This document shows positions 7,411 through 15,035 of a DNA stretch of 21,257 bases, in pieces (the stretch's first letter is position 1; the number at the start of each line of letters is the position of its first letter). The stretch is from Bacteroidales bacterium UBA3742. GTDB lineage: Bacteria > Bacteroidota > Bacteroidia > Bacteroidales > Paludibacteraceae. The position numbers were made by a program, and so were the translations under genes. The DNA lies in contig DFGU01000014.1 of the NCBI GenBank assembly GCA_002371785.1, forward strand, positions 10,581-31,837, given 5' to 3'. The notes beneath the pieces are model-generated. The model saw only the letters and a list, made by a program, of their open reading frames with translations, was not told the DNA's origin and made no database searches.

Positions 7411-8982
7411 TCATTTGTTTAAGGAGTCTATTTTCTTTTTTGTGGCTTGGAGCATGGCATTGGCATTGCGGGTTTGGGGATGGGTCGCGCCGAGGACTTT
7501 GGTATAGACGGCAGCCGCCTGCTCAAACAAGGAAATGGCTTCCGTGTAACGTCCTTGTTTGTACGCTACGCCACCTAAATTTATATTATTGTCCGCTATA
7601 CGGCGTTGCGGCACTTTAGGATTTTCGGCATATATATCGTGCACTTCGAGCCACAAGGCTTCCGCCTTCTTATACTGCTCCTGACGGAAATATACACCGG
7701 CTATATTATTCTTGCTTTCCGCCACCTGCAAACTATTGGCGTCAAAATGCTTCTCACGAATTTGGAGCGCACGACTATGATATTCCATGGCCTGCTTCCA
7801 ATCTTTCTTGGCAGTATATAATTCGCCCAGGTTGTTCAGGGTCTCGGCGACGGCAGGAGAATCTTCTCCACGTTCTTGCTCACGGATAGCCAACGAGCGG
7901 TTGTACCATTCCAGCGCGGTGTCCAACTGCCTTTTTGCCTTATAGATATACCCTATTTCATGGCAGGTGGTCGCCATCTGTCCGCTGATTTCTCCGTATT
8001 GCGTTTCGCATATCCGATAAGCACGCTCAAAGTAGGTACGTGCTAAGTCCAAATCTGCCATGATCTCCTTGACAAACAGCCCAGCCTGCAACTGATAGTC
8101 CACATTGAGCGTATCCAACGCGGCACGTTTTTGTATATAGAAATTGGCGCTATCGTTCTGAAAACGTGAGAGGAATGCGGAGTACAAACGGAAATAGTCA
8201 TCCGCCAAGTCCTGTTTGTTTCTGGCCGTGATGGCACGCTGCTGGTCGAGTTGCGCTTGCGCTTCGTCAATGGTCTGCTGTGCACGGGCTATTCGTTCTT
8301 CCTGTTCGCGTATAGCCGCTTCTCTGGCATCCAGGTCCCCCTTTTCACGCACGAGCCGTTCTGCCTCATCGGGGTCGCCAGACTCTATGGCATTCTGGAT
8401 AAGCGTTGTCAGCGAATCGAGCCGTTCATAATCGGTACGAGCCAGCTTGTCGGACATAGCCTGCAACAGCGGTTCAAAACGCTCGTATTTTCCTTCCAGT
8501 TCCTCCAAACGTTTACTATACTCCTGTTCACTGAGACGCTTGGCTGCCAACAATCGGTTCAGTTCGGCCAGACGTTTCTCATAATACACTTCCACATTTG
8601 CGCGCGCTTTGGCAGCTATCTCGTCTTTCTCTTGCTGCAACTGTGTACGACTCACGAGCAGTATCTCCAGCGGCACTTTGTCCGAACAGGGAATACGTCT
8701 GCCGATCAGTTCCTGCTCTGCGGGCTCGTAGCCGGCCTTGACGATACTGGCTATAGCATACGGATCACCGTTGTTCATATCGTAGAGCAGCACGGAGAAA
8801 TCACCGTTGTCACGGCTCTGTACGGCATTGTGCGAACCGCGGATACGGATCACTGCACCGTCGATAGGTTTACCCGGCTTGCCTTTGCGGGCTATAGTCC
8901 GTACGTTTCCTTGCTGGGTAACGGCAAAAACCGAAACACACAGGCACATCAAAACAATACTATAACAGCATCTTCTCCACAT
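7411..8982 (-). CDS. Exported TPR protein with carboxypeptidase-regulatory-like domain and coiled coil
   Basis: A 523-residue protein. Residues 1-20 are a signal peptide (MWRRCCYSIVLMCLCVSVFA). Residues about 25-110 form a carboxypeptidase-D regulatory-like beta domain (GKPIDGAVIRIRG... DNGDFSVLLYD). Residues about 115-265 are a long Glu/Arg/Ala-rich coiled coil. Residues about 300-515 are four to five kinesin-light-chain-type TPRs of about 42 residues (A.TLNNLGELY.AKKDWKQAMEYHSRALQIREK). It should lie in the periplasm as a protein-binding scaffold. Its start overlaps the end of the TIR gene by 34 bases, so translation is probably coupled. A periplasmic partner for the TIR protein's outer domain is the simplest reading, but that is inference. 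The C-terminus ends in SLNK, with no anchor. Confidence 0.85.
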   Translation of the reverse strand: MWRRCCYSIVLMCLCVSVFAVTQQGNVRTIARKGKPGKPIDGAVIRIRGSHNAVQSRDNGDFSVLLYDMNNGDPYAIASIVKAGYEPAEQELIGRRIPCSDKVPLEILLVSRTQLQQEKDEIAAKARANVEVYYEKRLAELNRLLAAKRLSEQEYSKRLEELEGKYERFEPLLQAMSDKLARTDYERLDSLTTLIQNAIESGDPDEAERLVREKGDLDAREAAIREQEERIARAQQTIDEAQAQLDQQRAITARNKQDLADDYFRLYSAFLSRFQNDSANFYIQKRAALDTLNVDYQLQAGLFVKEIMADLDLARTYFERAYRICETQYGEISGQMATTCHEIGYIYKAKRQLDTALEWYNRSLAIREQERGEDSPAVAETLNNLGELYTAKKDWKQAMEYHSRALQIREKHFDANSLQVAESKNNIAGVYFRQEQYKKAEALWLEVHDIYAENPKVPQRRIADNNINLGGVAYKQGRYTEAISLFEQAAAVYTKVLGATHPQTRNANAMLQATKKKIDSLNK

Positions 8983-10088
8983 GGCATATAAAGGGTATCT
9001 GTGTAATTATTCACCGTCACAGGATAAGCCGTCCGCTGTTCTGCAATCGGGATGTCCGTTTCCACCAATCCGTCTGCAGCAGGTAACACCATATAATTAC
9101 CCACGCGCACATGCGCACGCTCGGAATGAGCCAAGCCGAGCAAGCGGAAATGTACATGGCCGTATATATCCGCGTCACGGCGGATAGGAAGTGTCATTTG
9201 GCGTTGCAGCACCATTGTAGTGTCCAACGGCATATAGCCTTTAGCCGATAGCTCAACATGGGCCTCGCGTCCGATATAACGCGGCGGTATATTGGTCAGT
9301 AGCGCCGCGTCGTTGAGGGTAGCAAGCGTGTCGGTTTTCTGCTCGTTATCCAGCGTCAGGCGGATAGCGATGTTCTCACATGGAGGCAGCGTCGCATTCT
9401 GGGGCGTGGTTTCCTCTACCGCTATTTTCACATCCACAGCTTGTGAAGAATACCACGTAAAGGCCAACGTAAGCAGCACCAATACGGACAAACAGGCAGC
9501 CAGCACCGCCCTTTTGCGTCTGCGCTGCCTGTCGCGTAGCAACAGTCCGTCAAAATCCAGTTGCAGCATACGCGCCACCACCATCAGCATGGCGCGACTG
9601 TAGGCCTTACGGCGCGAGACGCCTTGCTCGTGAATATTGATGCCTAATATCGAATGGTCTTGCAGCGGGTCGGCATGTTTGGGGAAATGTCTGCGCAACG
9701 CCTCCGGGAAGCACTCGGTAGCGGGGTCATTGCTGTACGGCACACCATCGACTATCACCGGGATAATGCTGTCTCGACGTCCCAGAGAGACAAAATAGTC
9801 AATACCGCTATTGATATACGCAGACTTGGCGGCACGCGGTGAACAGACCACAATGAGATAGCGCGACTGCTCCATGCGCGACTTGAGTTCCTGCATTAGT
9901 TCCTCGCCTGCATGCATATCATTGATATAGCAGTAGAGAGGCTTGATACGCCGCGGAATAGAACTATCCTGTTTGCACAGGACGGCAGGCAGCCGGTAAC
10001 GCTCTATGGCATGTTGCAGACGAACAGCCTCACGCGCATCGCTGTTCTGAAAACTGATAAAGGCGAAATATTTGTAGGTCTGCGACAT
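8949..10088 (-). CDS. TIR-domain protein with one membrane helix and an extracytoplasmic beta domain
   Basis: A 379-residue protein. Residues about 5-175 are a TIR domain of the common Bacteroidota type. KYFAFISFQNSD is box 1, an AGEEL helix lies near 60-64, and YLIVVCSPRAAKSAYINSGIDYF is followed by IIPVIVDGVPYSNDPATECFP. RDRQRRRKR (185-193) precedes one membrane helix (194-212), placing the TIR in the cytoplasm and about 165 beta-rich residues (PEGA-like) outside. In homologues I recall, the box here reads W-V-N-K-E-I, with Glu as the NAD-cleaving residue. Here it is Y-I-N-S-G-I, so Gly95 occupies the catalytic position. The gene starts 12 bases after the macro-domain gene and overlaps the TPR gene. 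Thoeris ThsB-like by context; enzymatic activity is doubtful. Confidence 0.85.
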   Translation of the reverse strand: MSQTYKYFAFISFQNSDAREAVRLQHAIERYRLPAVLCKQDSSIPRRIKPLYCYINDMHAGEELMQELKSRMEQSRYLIVVCSPRAAKSAYINSGIDYFVSLGRRDSIIPVIVDGVPYSNDPATECFPEALRRHFPKHADPLQDHSILGINIHEQGVSRRKAYSRAMLMVVARMLQLDFDGLLLRDRQRRRKRAVLAACLSVLVLLTLAFTWYSSQAVDVKIAVEETTPQNATLPPCENIAIRLTLDNEQKTDTLATLNDAALLTNIPPRYIGREAHVELSAKGYMPLDTTMVLQRQMTLPIRRDADIYGHVHFRLLGLAHSERAHVRVGNYMVLPAADGLVETDIPIAEQRTAYPVTVNNYTDTLYMPCGEDAVIVLF

Positions 10089-10100
10089 AGGCGGTTCGAA

Positions 10101-11027
10101 TTAGATAACAGGTCGTTTGGCCAGATGCTCTATAATGACGGGATATTTCTCAAAATCAATATCGGGAGCATTGTTGGGATGTACGCATATGCGCAAAACA
10201 CGGCAGCACGATTTCTCACGGGCTACGGCGAAGAACGTCTGCACCATCAGGTCTATCTTCTGCTCCGTGGAGAATTCAGCCGGCAGATCAACGAACTTAT
10301 TGCCCATCACCGCCACGTTGATTTCATCGTTCCTGTTGCGCGGATCAGATAAATTGCGCCACATCTGCTTGAGACAGCGGATATACTCTTCCTGCGTAAT
10401 TTCTATTGTTCCGTTGGGTTGCAAGCGTGTAAAAGCCACGCAGGCAAACGGCTCGGCACCTACATTTACACCACATACTGTTCCCAATTCGTATTGCCGA
10501 TTTCTGCCGGGCAGGTCGTCGTTGACAGTCCTTGGAACACGCTGCTCCAAAGCGGCATCTATCTGTTCATCGACATTGACGCCTTCGCGCTGACATAGTT
10601 GCAGAAACGCACCGTGCAACGATCTGGGACTGATGATTCGCTCTAATTCTGTATCAAAGGTATCCACCGTATGAATGACTTTCAGCCCCTTTTGTTGCAG
10701 CAGATCACAGCATTCTACGATGACCCATATATCCGTTTTCTTATCCTTGTACACAGCACGCGTACGCGGCCAGTTGCACCATACTGCAATAGCCACACAC
10801 AATAGTAGCAGCAGAATGGACACAAGCCAATACGTGGAGATATAATACGGGATAGCTACTTTCAGCCATGACGCTTTGTCTGTTGGCAGAAATGCGATAA
10901 GAGAGGCAATAATTGTTATTGCCATAACGCCCCACTGCAGGAAATCCCGCATACTTTGCCACGCCAAGCGTTTCCAATGGAGCAAAACGTATTTTTTCTT
11001 GCCGGAATAGTTCATAAGATGTATCAA
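10101..11027 (-). CDS. Two-helix membrane protein with ThsA-type macro domain (DUF6430-like)
   Basis: A 308-residue protein and the first gene of the minus-strand operon. Two membrane helices lie at about 29-47 and 65-85. The rest (about 98-308) is cytoplasmic and follows the ThsA macro (DUF6430) pattern: FDTELERIISPRSLHGAF at 124-141, YELGTVCGVNVG at 179-190, then a long strand-helix pair ending at QMWRNL. C-terminal strands RVLRICVHPNNAPDIDFEKYP follow. In type II Thoeris a TM-macro ThsA senses an ADP-ribose-type signal (His-ADPR) made by the TIR protein and damages the membrane. The adjacent TIR gene supports that identity. The loop that is normally 'PLIGTG' reads AVMGNKFVDLP (239-249), so ligand binding may differ. 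The family call is by memory of the pattern. Confidence 0.72.
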   Translation of the reverse strand: MIHLMNYSGKKKYVLLHWKRLAWQSMRDFLQWGVMAITIIASLIAFLPTDKASWLKVAIPYYISTYWLVSILLLLLCVAIAVWCNWPRTRAVYKDKKTDIWVIVECCDLLQQKGLKVIHTVDTFDTELERIISPRSLHGAFLQLCQREGVNVDEQIDAALEQRVPRTVNDDLPGRNRQYELGTVCGVNVGAEPFACVAFTRLQPNGTIEITQEEYIRCLKQMWRNLSDPRNRNDEINVAVMGNKFVDLPAEFSTEQKIDLMVQTFFAVAREKSCCRVLRICVHPNNAPDIDFEKYPVIIEHLAKRPVI

Positions 11028-11046
11028 TGGTATATAATTACGGCTG

Positions 11047-11054
11047 CAAAATTA
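11047..11054 (-). promoter_or_regulatory. -7 box of the Thoeris-like operon promoter
   Basis: On the minus strand this reads TAATTTTG followed by CAGCCG, the same -7 block as at 13164-13171. No TTG lies 20 bases upstream, so the -33 box is weak. The site is in the 50-base gap after comM, giving the operon its own start separate from comM. Confidence 0.6.
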
Positions 11055-11077
11055 CGAATAATTTTTGATCTATCGAT

Positions 11078-12658
11078 TTATCCTATATAGTTATTGCGAT
11101 CCAACGAGCGGTAGGAGATAGCCTCGAGCATATGCTTCTTCTGTATATTTTCAGCGCCTTCCAGATCTGCTATCGTACGTGCTACCTTGAGAATCCGGTC
11201 ATAGGCACGCGCCGAGAAGCCCAGTTTGGTCATCGTGTACTCCAGCAGTTTGTCCGACTCGGCATCCAGCGCACAGTACTGACGCACCATTTTGTTGTTC
11301 ATCATGGCGTTGCAATGCACGAGTTTGCTGTGCTTGAATCGTTCCGTCTGAATAGCTCTGGCTCGGAGCACGCGTTCGCGAATAGCCGCAGATGTCTCAC
11401 CCGGTTGGTCGTCGCGCAACTGGTCGTACGGCACGGCTTCTATCTCGCATTGGATGTCAATTCGATCCAGCAACGGCCCACTAATCTTACTCATATAACG
11501 ATGTACCTGCGCGGGGGTACACGTACACGGATGCGCGGGGTTGTTCTCGCCGTAATGGCCACACGGACAGGGGTTCATCGCGGCTACGAGCATGAACGAT
11601 GCCGGATAATCGACCGTCTCCTTGGTACGTGCGACGGTAATATGCCGATCCTCCAGCGGTTGACGCATTACTTCCAGCACAGAACGCTTATATTCCGGCA
11701 GTTCGTCGAGGAAGAGCACGCCATTATGAGCCAAACTTATCTCTCCCGGATGGGGATTCGTTCCTCCACCCACGAGCGCTGTGTCGGTGATGGTATGGTG
11801 CGGACTTCGGAACGGACGCTGCACGATGAGTGCACTACTGGCGCCTTTGCGCTTGTTGGTTAGACCTACGATGGAGTGAATCTTGGTCGTCTCCAGCGCT
11901 TCTTCCAAAGTCAGCGGAGGAAGGATGGTCGGAATGCGCTTGGCTATCATCGATTTACCGGCTCCCGGAGGACCAATCATGATCATGTTATGGCCACCTG
12001 CTGCAGCAATCTCTACGGCTCTACGCACCTTGAATTGTCCGCGCACGTCTGAGAAATCCACGTCAGTCGGGAAAGCCAATTCATCAAAGATTTTCTGCGT
12101 ATCTACCTGCGTCGGAAGCCACGGTTCGTCCGGATGCAGTTCATCCTTCGGTTCACCATTCAGAAAACGGATCACCTCCATTAGGTTCTTCAGTCCGTAC
12201 ACCTCCAGGCCATCTACCACAGCGGCCTCCTCGGCATTCTCTTCCGGCAAGATCAGGCCTTTGAATCCGGCTTTGCGCGCACACAGGGCGATCGGTAGTG
12301 CGCCGCGAATAGGTTGCAACGATCCGTCCAGCGACAACTCGCCCACCATCATATAGTTGGCCAGCTCTTTGGATTTGATCTTCTCGCCTCCGGCCAGCAA
12401 ACCAATCGCCAGGGGCAGGTCATAGAGCGCACCTTCCTTCTTGATATCCGCAGGAGCCAGATTGATGGTGAACGAACGGTGGAGCGCCTCCAGGTTGTTG
12501 ACGGTCAGCGCAGCCATGATGCGTTCGTGCGACTCCTTGACAGACGTGTCCGGCAACCCGACCATCATGAAATCAAAGCCCGGGGTAGCATGTACCTCTA
12601 TCGTCACAATCACGGCATCTATACCTACTGGTGCTGCACTATAAATCTTGATTAACAT
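11078..12658 (-). CDS. comM: YifB/ComM-family Mg-chelatase-like AAA+ ATPase
   Basis: A 526-residue ATPase, close to the usual family length of about 510. Residues 1-170 are the ChlI N-terminal domain (VEVHATPGFDFMMVGLPD, then the INLAPADIKKEGALYDLPLA signature at 65-84). Walker A is GPPGAGKS at 229-236 and Walker B is GVLFLDELPEY near 315. The Cys cluster CPCGHYGENNPAHPCTC is followed by the C-terminal Mg-chelatase domain ending in YRSLDRN. In transformable bacteria ComM is a hexameric helicase that extends branch migration during recombination of incoming DNA. Many non-competent bacteria also keep it. It lies 46 bases downstream of yraN on the same strand, a frequent pairing of DNA-processing genes. 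Its spacer is made of short tandem repeats. Confidence 0.95.
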   Translation of the reverse strand: MLIKIYSAAPVGIDAVIVTIEVHATPGFDFMMVGLPDTSVKESHERIMAALTVNNLEALHRSFTINLAPADIKKEGALYDLPLAIGLLAGGEKIKSKELANYMMVGELSLDGSLQPIRGALPIALCARKAGFKGLILPEENAEEAAVVDGLEVYGLKNLMEVIRFLNGEPKDELHPDEPWLPTQVDTQKIFDELAFPTDVDFSDVRGQFKVRRAVEIAAAGGHNMIMIGPPGAGKSMIAKRIPTILPPLTLEEALETTKIHSIVGLTNKRKGASSALIVQRPFRSPHHTITDTALVGGGTNPHPGEISLAHNGVLFLDELPEYKRSVLEVMRQPLEDRHITVARTKETVDYPASFMLVAAMNPCPCGHYGENNPAHPCTCTPAQVHRYMSKISGPLLDRIDIQCEIEAVPYDQLRDDQPGETSAAIRERVLRARAIQTERFKHSKLVHCNAMMNNKMVRQYCALDAESDKLLEYTMTKLGFSARAYDRILKVARTIADLEGAENIQKKHMLEAISYRSLDRNNYIG

Positions 12659-12663
12659 ATACT

Positions 12664-12709
12664 AATGTTTTTAATGTTTTTGCCATTTGCCATTCGCCAT
12701 TCGCCTATC
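12664..12709. repeat. Tandem 9-base and 7-base repeats over the yraN stop codon
   Basis: Two 9-base units AATGTTTTT (12664-12681) are followed without a gap by heptamers GCCATTT, GCCATTC, GCCATTC, GCCTATC (12682-12709). On the minus strand the last heptamer contains the yraN stop TAG (12705-12707). Nearly the whole yraN-comM spacer is therefore repeat. Confidence 0.75.
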
Positions 12710-13130
12710 GTCTTCTATGGTGCCAATGCCACGTGGGATCGAACGAGTTCCGATGGATGAAATGTCCCGGGGGCTGAAACGCATATTCATAGTGATTGAT
12801 CTGCTCCGCCTCGTTGGCGCTGTTGAGCAATATTCCCACCACGTCAAAACGGACATTCCTGCTATCGCGCGTGTGCTTTTTGTAGGCATTGGCGGCCGCC
12901 ACAATACGTTGCTTCTTGAGATAATCCACGGCCTCTTCCGGAGCGCCTCCGATCAGGGATGTACGCGTCTTGACCTCAACGAAAATGATCTCCTGTTTGT
13001 TCGCCGCGATGATATCTACCTCCAAATGTCCCATATGCCAGTTGGTCTCCAAAATCTTCAGTCCCTTCTTCTTAAGCAGCTCCACAGCCAACTCTTCTCC
13101 GCGCTTTCCTATCTCATTATGCTGAGCCAT
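12705..13130 (-). CDS. yraN: YraN family (UPF0102) endonuclease-fold protein
   Basis: A 141-residue protein of the UPF0102 family, which has a restriction-endonuclease-like fold. Visible signatures are GKRGEELAVELLKKKG near the N-terminus, H-x-E-V-D-I-I (GHLEVDIIA), FVEVKTR, and FDVVGI. The D and E-x-K of this set are the fold's putative catalytic residues. Biochemical function is not settled for the family. It sits directly upstream of comM. The usual family length is about 120 residues. The extra C-terminal tail here (FDPTWHWHHRRR) ends inside a heptamer repeat, so the tail may have been altered when the array formed. Its promoter is at 13164-13194. Confidence 0.93.
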   Translation of the reverse strand: MAQHNEIGKRGEELAVELLKKKGLKILETNWHMGHLEVDIIAANKQEIIFVEVKTRTSLIGGAPEEAVDYLKKQRIVAAANAYKKHTRDSRNVRFDVVGILLNSANEAEQINHYEYAFQPPGHFIHRNSFDPTWHWHHRRR

Positions 13131-13163
13131 ATGGTGATCAATTTTCTAAAAATATTTCGGCTG

Positions 13164-13194
13164 CAAAATTACAAAAAAATCCGCACATACGCAA
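13164..13194 (-). promoter_or_regulatory. Promoter of yraN-comM
   Basis: The minus strand reads TTG (13192-13194), 20 bases, then TAATTTTG (13164-13171). This is a complete Bacteroidota promoter, 33 bases from the yraN start codon. It is back to back with the bcp promoter. Confidence 0.85.
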
Positions 13195-13210
13195 GTTTTT
13201 CTACCATTTA

Positions 13211-13242
13211 TTTGCATATCTCGAAAAAAATGTGTACCTTTG
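13211..13242 (+). promoter_or_regulatory. Promoter of bcp
   Basis: TTTG (13211-13214), 20 bases, TACCTTTG (13235-13242). The in-frame ATG at 13232 lies within this promoter, so the gene must start at ATG 13268. Confidence 0.88.
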
Positions 13243-13267
13243 TCCCCGAAATTTAAATCATATACCT

Positions 13268-13714
13268 ATGCTACAAGTTGGAGACAAGATGCCGAATTTT
13301 GCGGCACCGGATGAGACCGGACGAATGGTTACCGACCAGGACCTGATCGGAAAGAAAACAGTCATTTATTTCTACCCGAAGGACTCCACTCCGGGGTGTA
13401 CGGCCGAGGCATGCAACATTCGCGACAACTACCATGCCTTCCTGGCGCAGGGCTACCAGATCTATGGCGTGAGCAAGGACAGCCAGGCTTCGCATATCCG
13501 GTTCAAAGAGAAATACGACCTACCCTTCCCGCTATTGAGCGATCCGACCACGGAAATGCTCCAGGCCTTTGGCGCATGGGGCGAGAAACGCAACTACGGC
13601 AAGGTAACGATGGGCACGCTCCGCAAGACGTTCGTCTTTGACGAGAACGGCATCCTGGAGCGTATCATCGAGAAAGTGGATACCAAGAATCACACCGCGC
13701 AGTTATTAGCTTAA
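13268..13714 (+). CDS. bcp: Thioredoxin-dependent peroxiredoxin, BCP/PrxQ type
   Basis: A 148-residue cytoplasmic peroxiredoxin that reduces hydrogen and organic peroxides. The active site PKDSTPGC places the peroxidatic Cys at 44. Cys49, five residues on, is the resolving Cys of the atypical two-Cys BCP group (as Cys45/Cys50 in E. coli BCP), which is recycled by thioredoxin. The rest of the fold is standard (VIYFYPKD, YGVSKDS, FPLLSDP, RKTFVFDENG). ATG 13268 is chosen because an upstream in-frame ATG lies in the promoter. Its stop overlaps the convergent phosphatase stop in the palindrome TTAA (13711-13714), leaving no room for a terminator between them. Confidence 0.96.
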   Translation: MLQVGDKMPNFAAPDETGRMVTDQDLIGKKTVIYFYPKDSTPGCTAEACNIRDNYHAFLAQGYQIYGVSKDSQASHIRFKEKYDLPFPLLSDPTTEMLQAFGAWGEKRNYGKVTMGTLRKTFVFDENGILERIIEKVDTKNHTAQLLA

Positions 13715-14157
13715 ATCTGCTTCAGCAGGCCTTGACAGCCTTCTAATATGTCGTCGTAGGCCCTCGCGAAATCCCCGGTGTACCAAGGATCGGCGACGTC
13801 CCTACTCTTTCCCGCCCATGCCATCATGAGCGAGACTTTGTTGTCTGCATCCTCGCCGATTATATAGCGCATCCATCGCAGATTGCTCTGGTCCATGCAG
13901 ACGATATAGTCGTAATACGCATAGTCCTCACGCGTCATCTGTCGCGCCGCACGACGCCCGAACGGCACTCCCTTGGCTGCTAACATCCGCTTAGCCGGAG
14001 GATAGATATCGTTGCCTATCTCCTCGGTGGAGACAGCAGCCGAAGCTATCTCAAACTCATCGGCACGTCCGGCCTGCGAGACCAGTTGCTTCATCACGAA
14101 CTCCGCCATCGGAGAGCGACATATGTTGCCGTGACATATAAACAGGATCTTCTTCAT
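13711..14157 (-). CDS. Low-molecular-weight protein-tyrosine phosphatase
   Basis: A 148-residue cytoplasmic phosphatase. The P-loop at the N-terminus is C8-H-G-N-I-C-R14-S15, the C-x5-R-S signature of the family, with Cys8 the nucleophile. The general-acid loop is D123-P-W-Y, also as expected. Length is normal. Members of this family either pair with a BY-kinase in capsule export or act as general tyrosine or arginine phosphatases. A glycan cluster starts about 1.2 kb away, but this gene is on the other strand and in an operon with a tRNA-editing gene, so a glycan role is not supported. It lies 21 bases after the ProX-type gene and shares that promoter. Confidence 0.95.
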   Translation of the reverse strand: MKKILFICHGNICRSPMAEFVMKQLVSQAGRADEFEIASAAVSTEEIGNDIYPPAKRMLAAKGVPFGRRAARQMTREDYAYYDYIVCMDQSNLRWMRYIIGEDADNKVSLMMAWAGKSRDVADPWYTGDFARAYDDILEGCQGLLKQI

Positions 14158-14178
14158 CTTGTCTTCCGACCGTTTTTC

Positions 14179-14721
14179 CTAACAGCTTGTAATATATTCC
14201 ACTTTATTCCCCACGCACGCCAGGTACTGCTGAAAAGCATCCTGACTGATCACCACCGTTCCTCTGCAGTCGTTCGGATGAAAACTCAGCGACTCGGCCT
14301 CCTTCAGTCGGCTGTCCAAGAACAAAATCACGTGGTGCTCCGTGTCGTTGATCAACCCGAATGGACTCACGCTTCCCGGCTCCAGCCCCAAGTATCGCAT
14401 CATCCGCTCCGGTGAAGCAAACGACAACTTGCCCGGCGCCTTCAATCCCTGCGATACCAGCACATCCTTCAGCCAATGCTCGATGTCATGTATCGCCAAA
14501 TCATAGTCGCATGGGAAGCAGATCAGGTAGTGCTGGTCGCCCTTGTGATTTCGCATGAAGATGTTCTTGCAATGCACACTCCCGTCGTCCTTCCACCACC
14601 GCTTGGCTTCCTCTATCGTTTTGCCTTCCGGGTGATTGTAGGTCGTGAACGCGATCCCATGCTCCTCCAGATACCGCAGCACTTTCTCCTGCCGTTCGGA
14701 TATTATCTCGTAGTTTGTCAT
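14179..14721 (-). CDS. ProX/YbaK-type aminoacyl-tRNA deacylase (prolyl-tRNA editing protein)
   Basis: A 180-residue stand-alone editing protein of the YbaK/ProRS-associated fold. Typical features are the N-terminal YNHPEGKTIEEA stretch, then CKNIFMRNHKGDQHYLIC, whose Lys is the conserved active-site residue of the fold. LSFASPERMMRYLGLEPGSVSPFGLIND follows, and the C-terminal strand-helix is DCRGTVVISQDAFQQYL. ProX proteins free tRNA-Pro wrongly charged with alanine in many bacteria. It heads a two-gene operon with the tyrosine phosphatase. The start ATG (14719-14721) follows directly on an A/T-rich 8-base repeat leader and a strong promoter. Confidence 0.93.
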   Translation of the reverse strand: MTNYEIISERQEKVLRYLEEHGIAFTTYNHPEGKTIEEAKRWWKDDGSVHCKNIFMRNHKGDQHYLICFPCDYDLAIHDIEHWLKDVLVSQGLKAPGKLSFASPERMMRYLGLEPGSVSPFGLINDTEHHVILFLDSRLKEAESLSFHPNDCRGTVVISQDAFQQYLACVGNKVEYITSC

Positions 14722-14739
14722 TGATTAATTGATTAATTG
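14721..14739 (-). repeat. 8-base tandem repeat leader ahead of the ProX-type gene
   Basis: TTGATTAA occurs twice in tandem (14721-14736) plus a partial third unit TTG. On the minus strand this reads TTAATCAA units ending in the start codon, much like the heptamer leader of valS. Confidence 0.6.
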
Positions 14740-14742
14740 CAG

Positions 14743-14774
14743 CAAAGGTACAGCTTTTTTCTGAATTGTGCAAA
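14743..14774 (-). promoter_or_regulatory. Promoter of the ProX/phosphatase operon
   Basis: The minus strand reads TTTG (14771-14774), 20 bases, TACCTTTG (14743-14750). It is a complete promoter only 21 bases from the start codon, giving a very short leader. Confidence 0.88.
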
Positions 14775-14810
14775 AATTTTCTCCAATATTTTGCATTTTT
14801 GTTTAATATA

Positions 14811-14842
14811 TTTGCATATCTCAAATTTTTGTAGTACCTTTG
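14811..14842 (+). promoter_or_regulatory. Promoter driving the structured leader and glycan cluster
   Basis: TTTG (14811-14814), 20 bases, TACCTTTG (14835-14842). The first glycosyltransferase start is about 530 bases further on, so the transcript has a long untranslated leader or a separate RNA. The -33 boxes of this and the divergent promoter are 36 bases apart. Confidence 0.88.
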
Positions 14843-15035
14843 CACCCGCAAACTCACGCTGAGGGCAATTTTGCTTTAAGGGTTGGGTTTGTTGGCGTCA
14901 ATCCTCTCGCTGTGAAGCGGCTTTAGGGCTCCAGCAAAATTTATTTTGTGGGAAGAGGAGGAAGCACAACCATTACATTTGTTGCGTAGCAACTTAATCA
15001 TGGATTGTCGCTTCCGACGACAGACATATTTAATG

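Noticed and set aside
13232..13267. Earlier ATG for bcp
   Set aside because: It lies inside the promoter spacer and adds 12 residues not seen in peroxiredoxins of this type.
13711..14157. Capsule-export tyrosine phosphatase (Wzb-like) belonging to the glycan cluster
   Set aside because: It is on the opposite strand in an operon with a tRNA-editing gene and has no BY-kinase or Wza partner.
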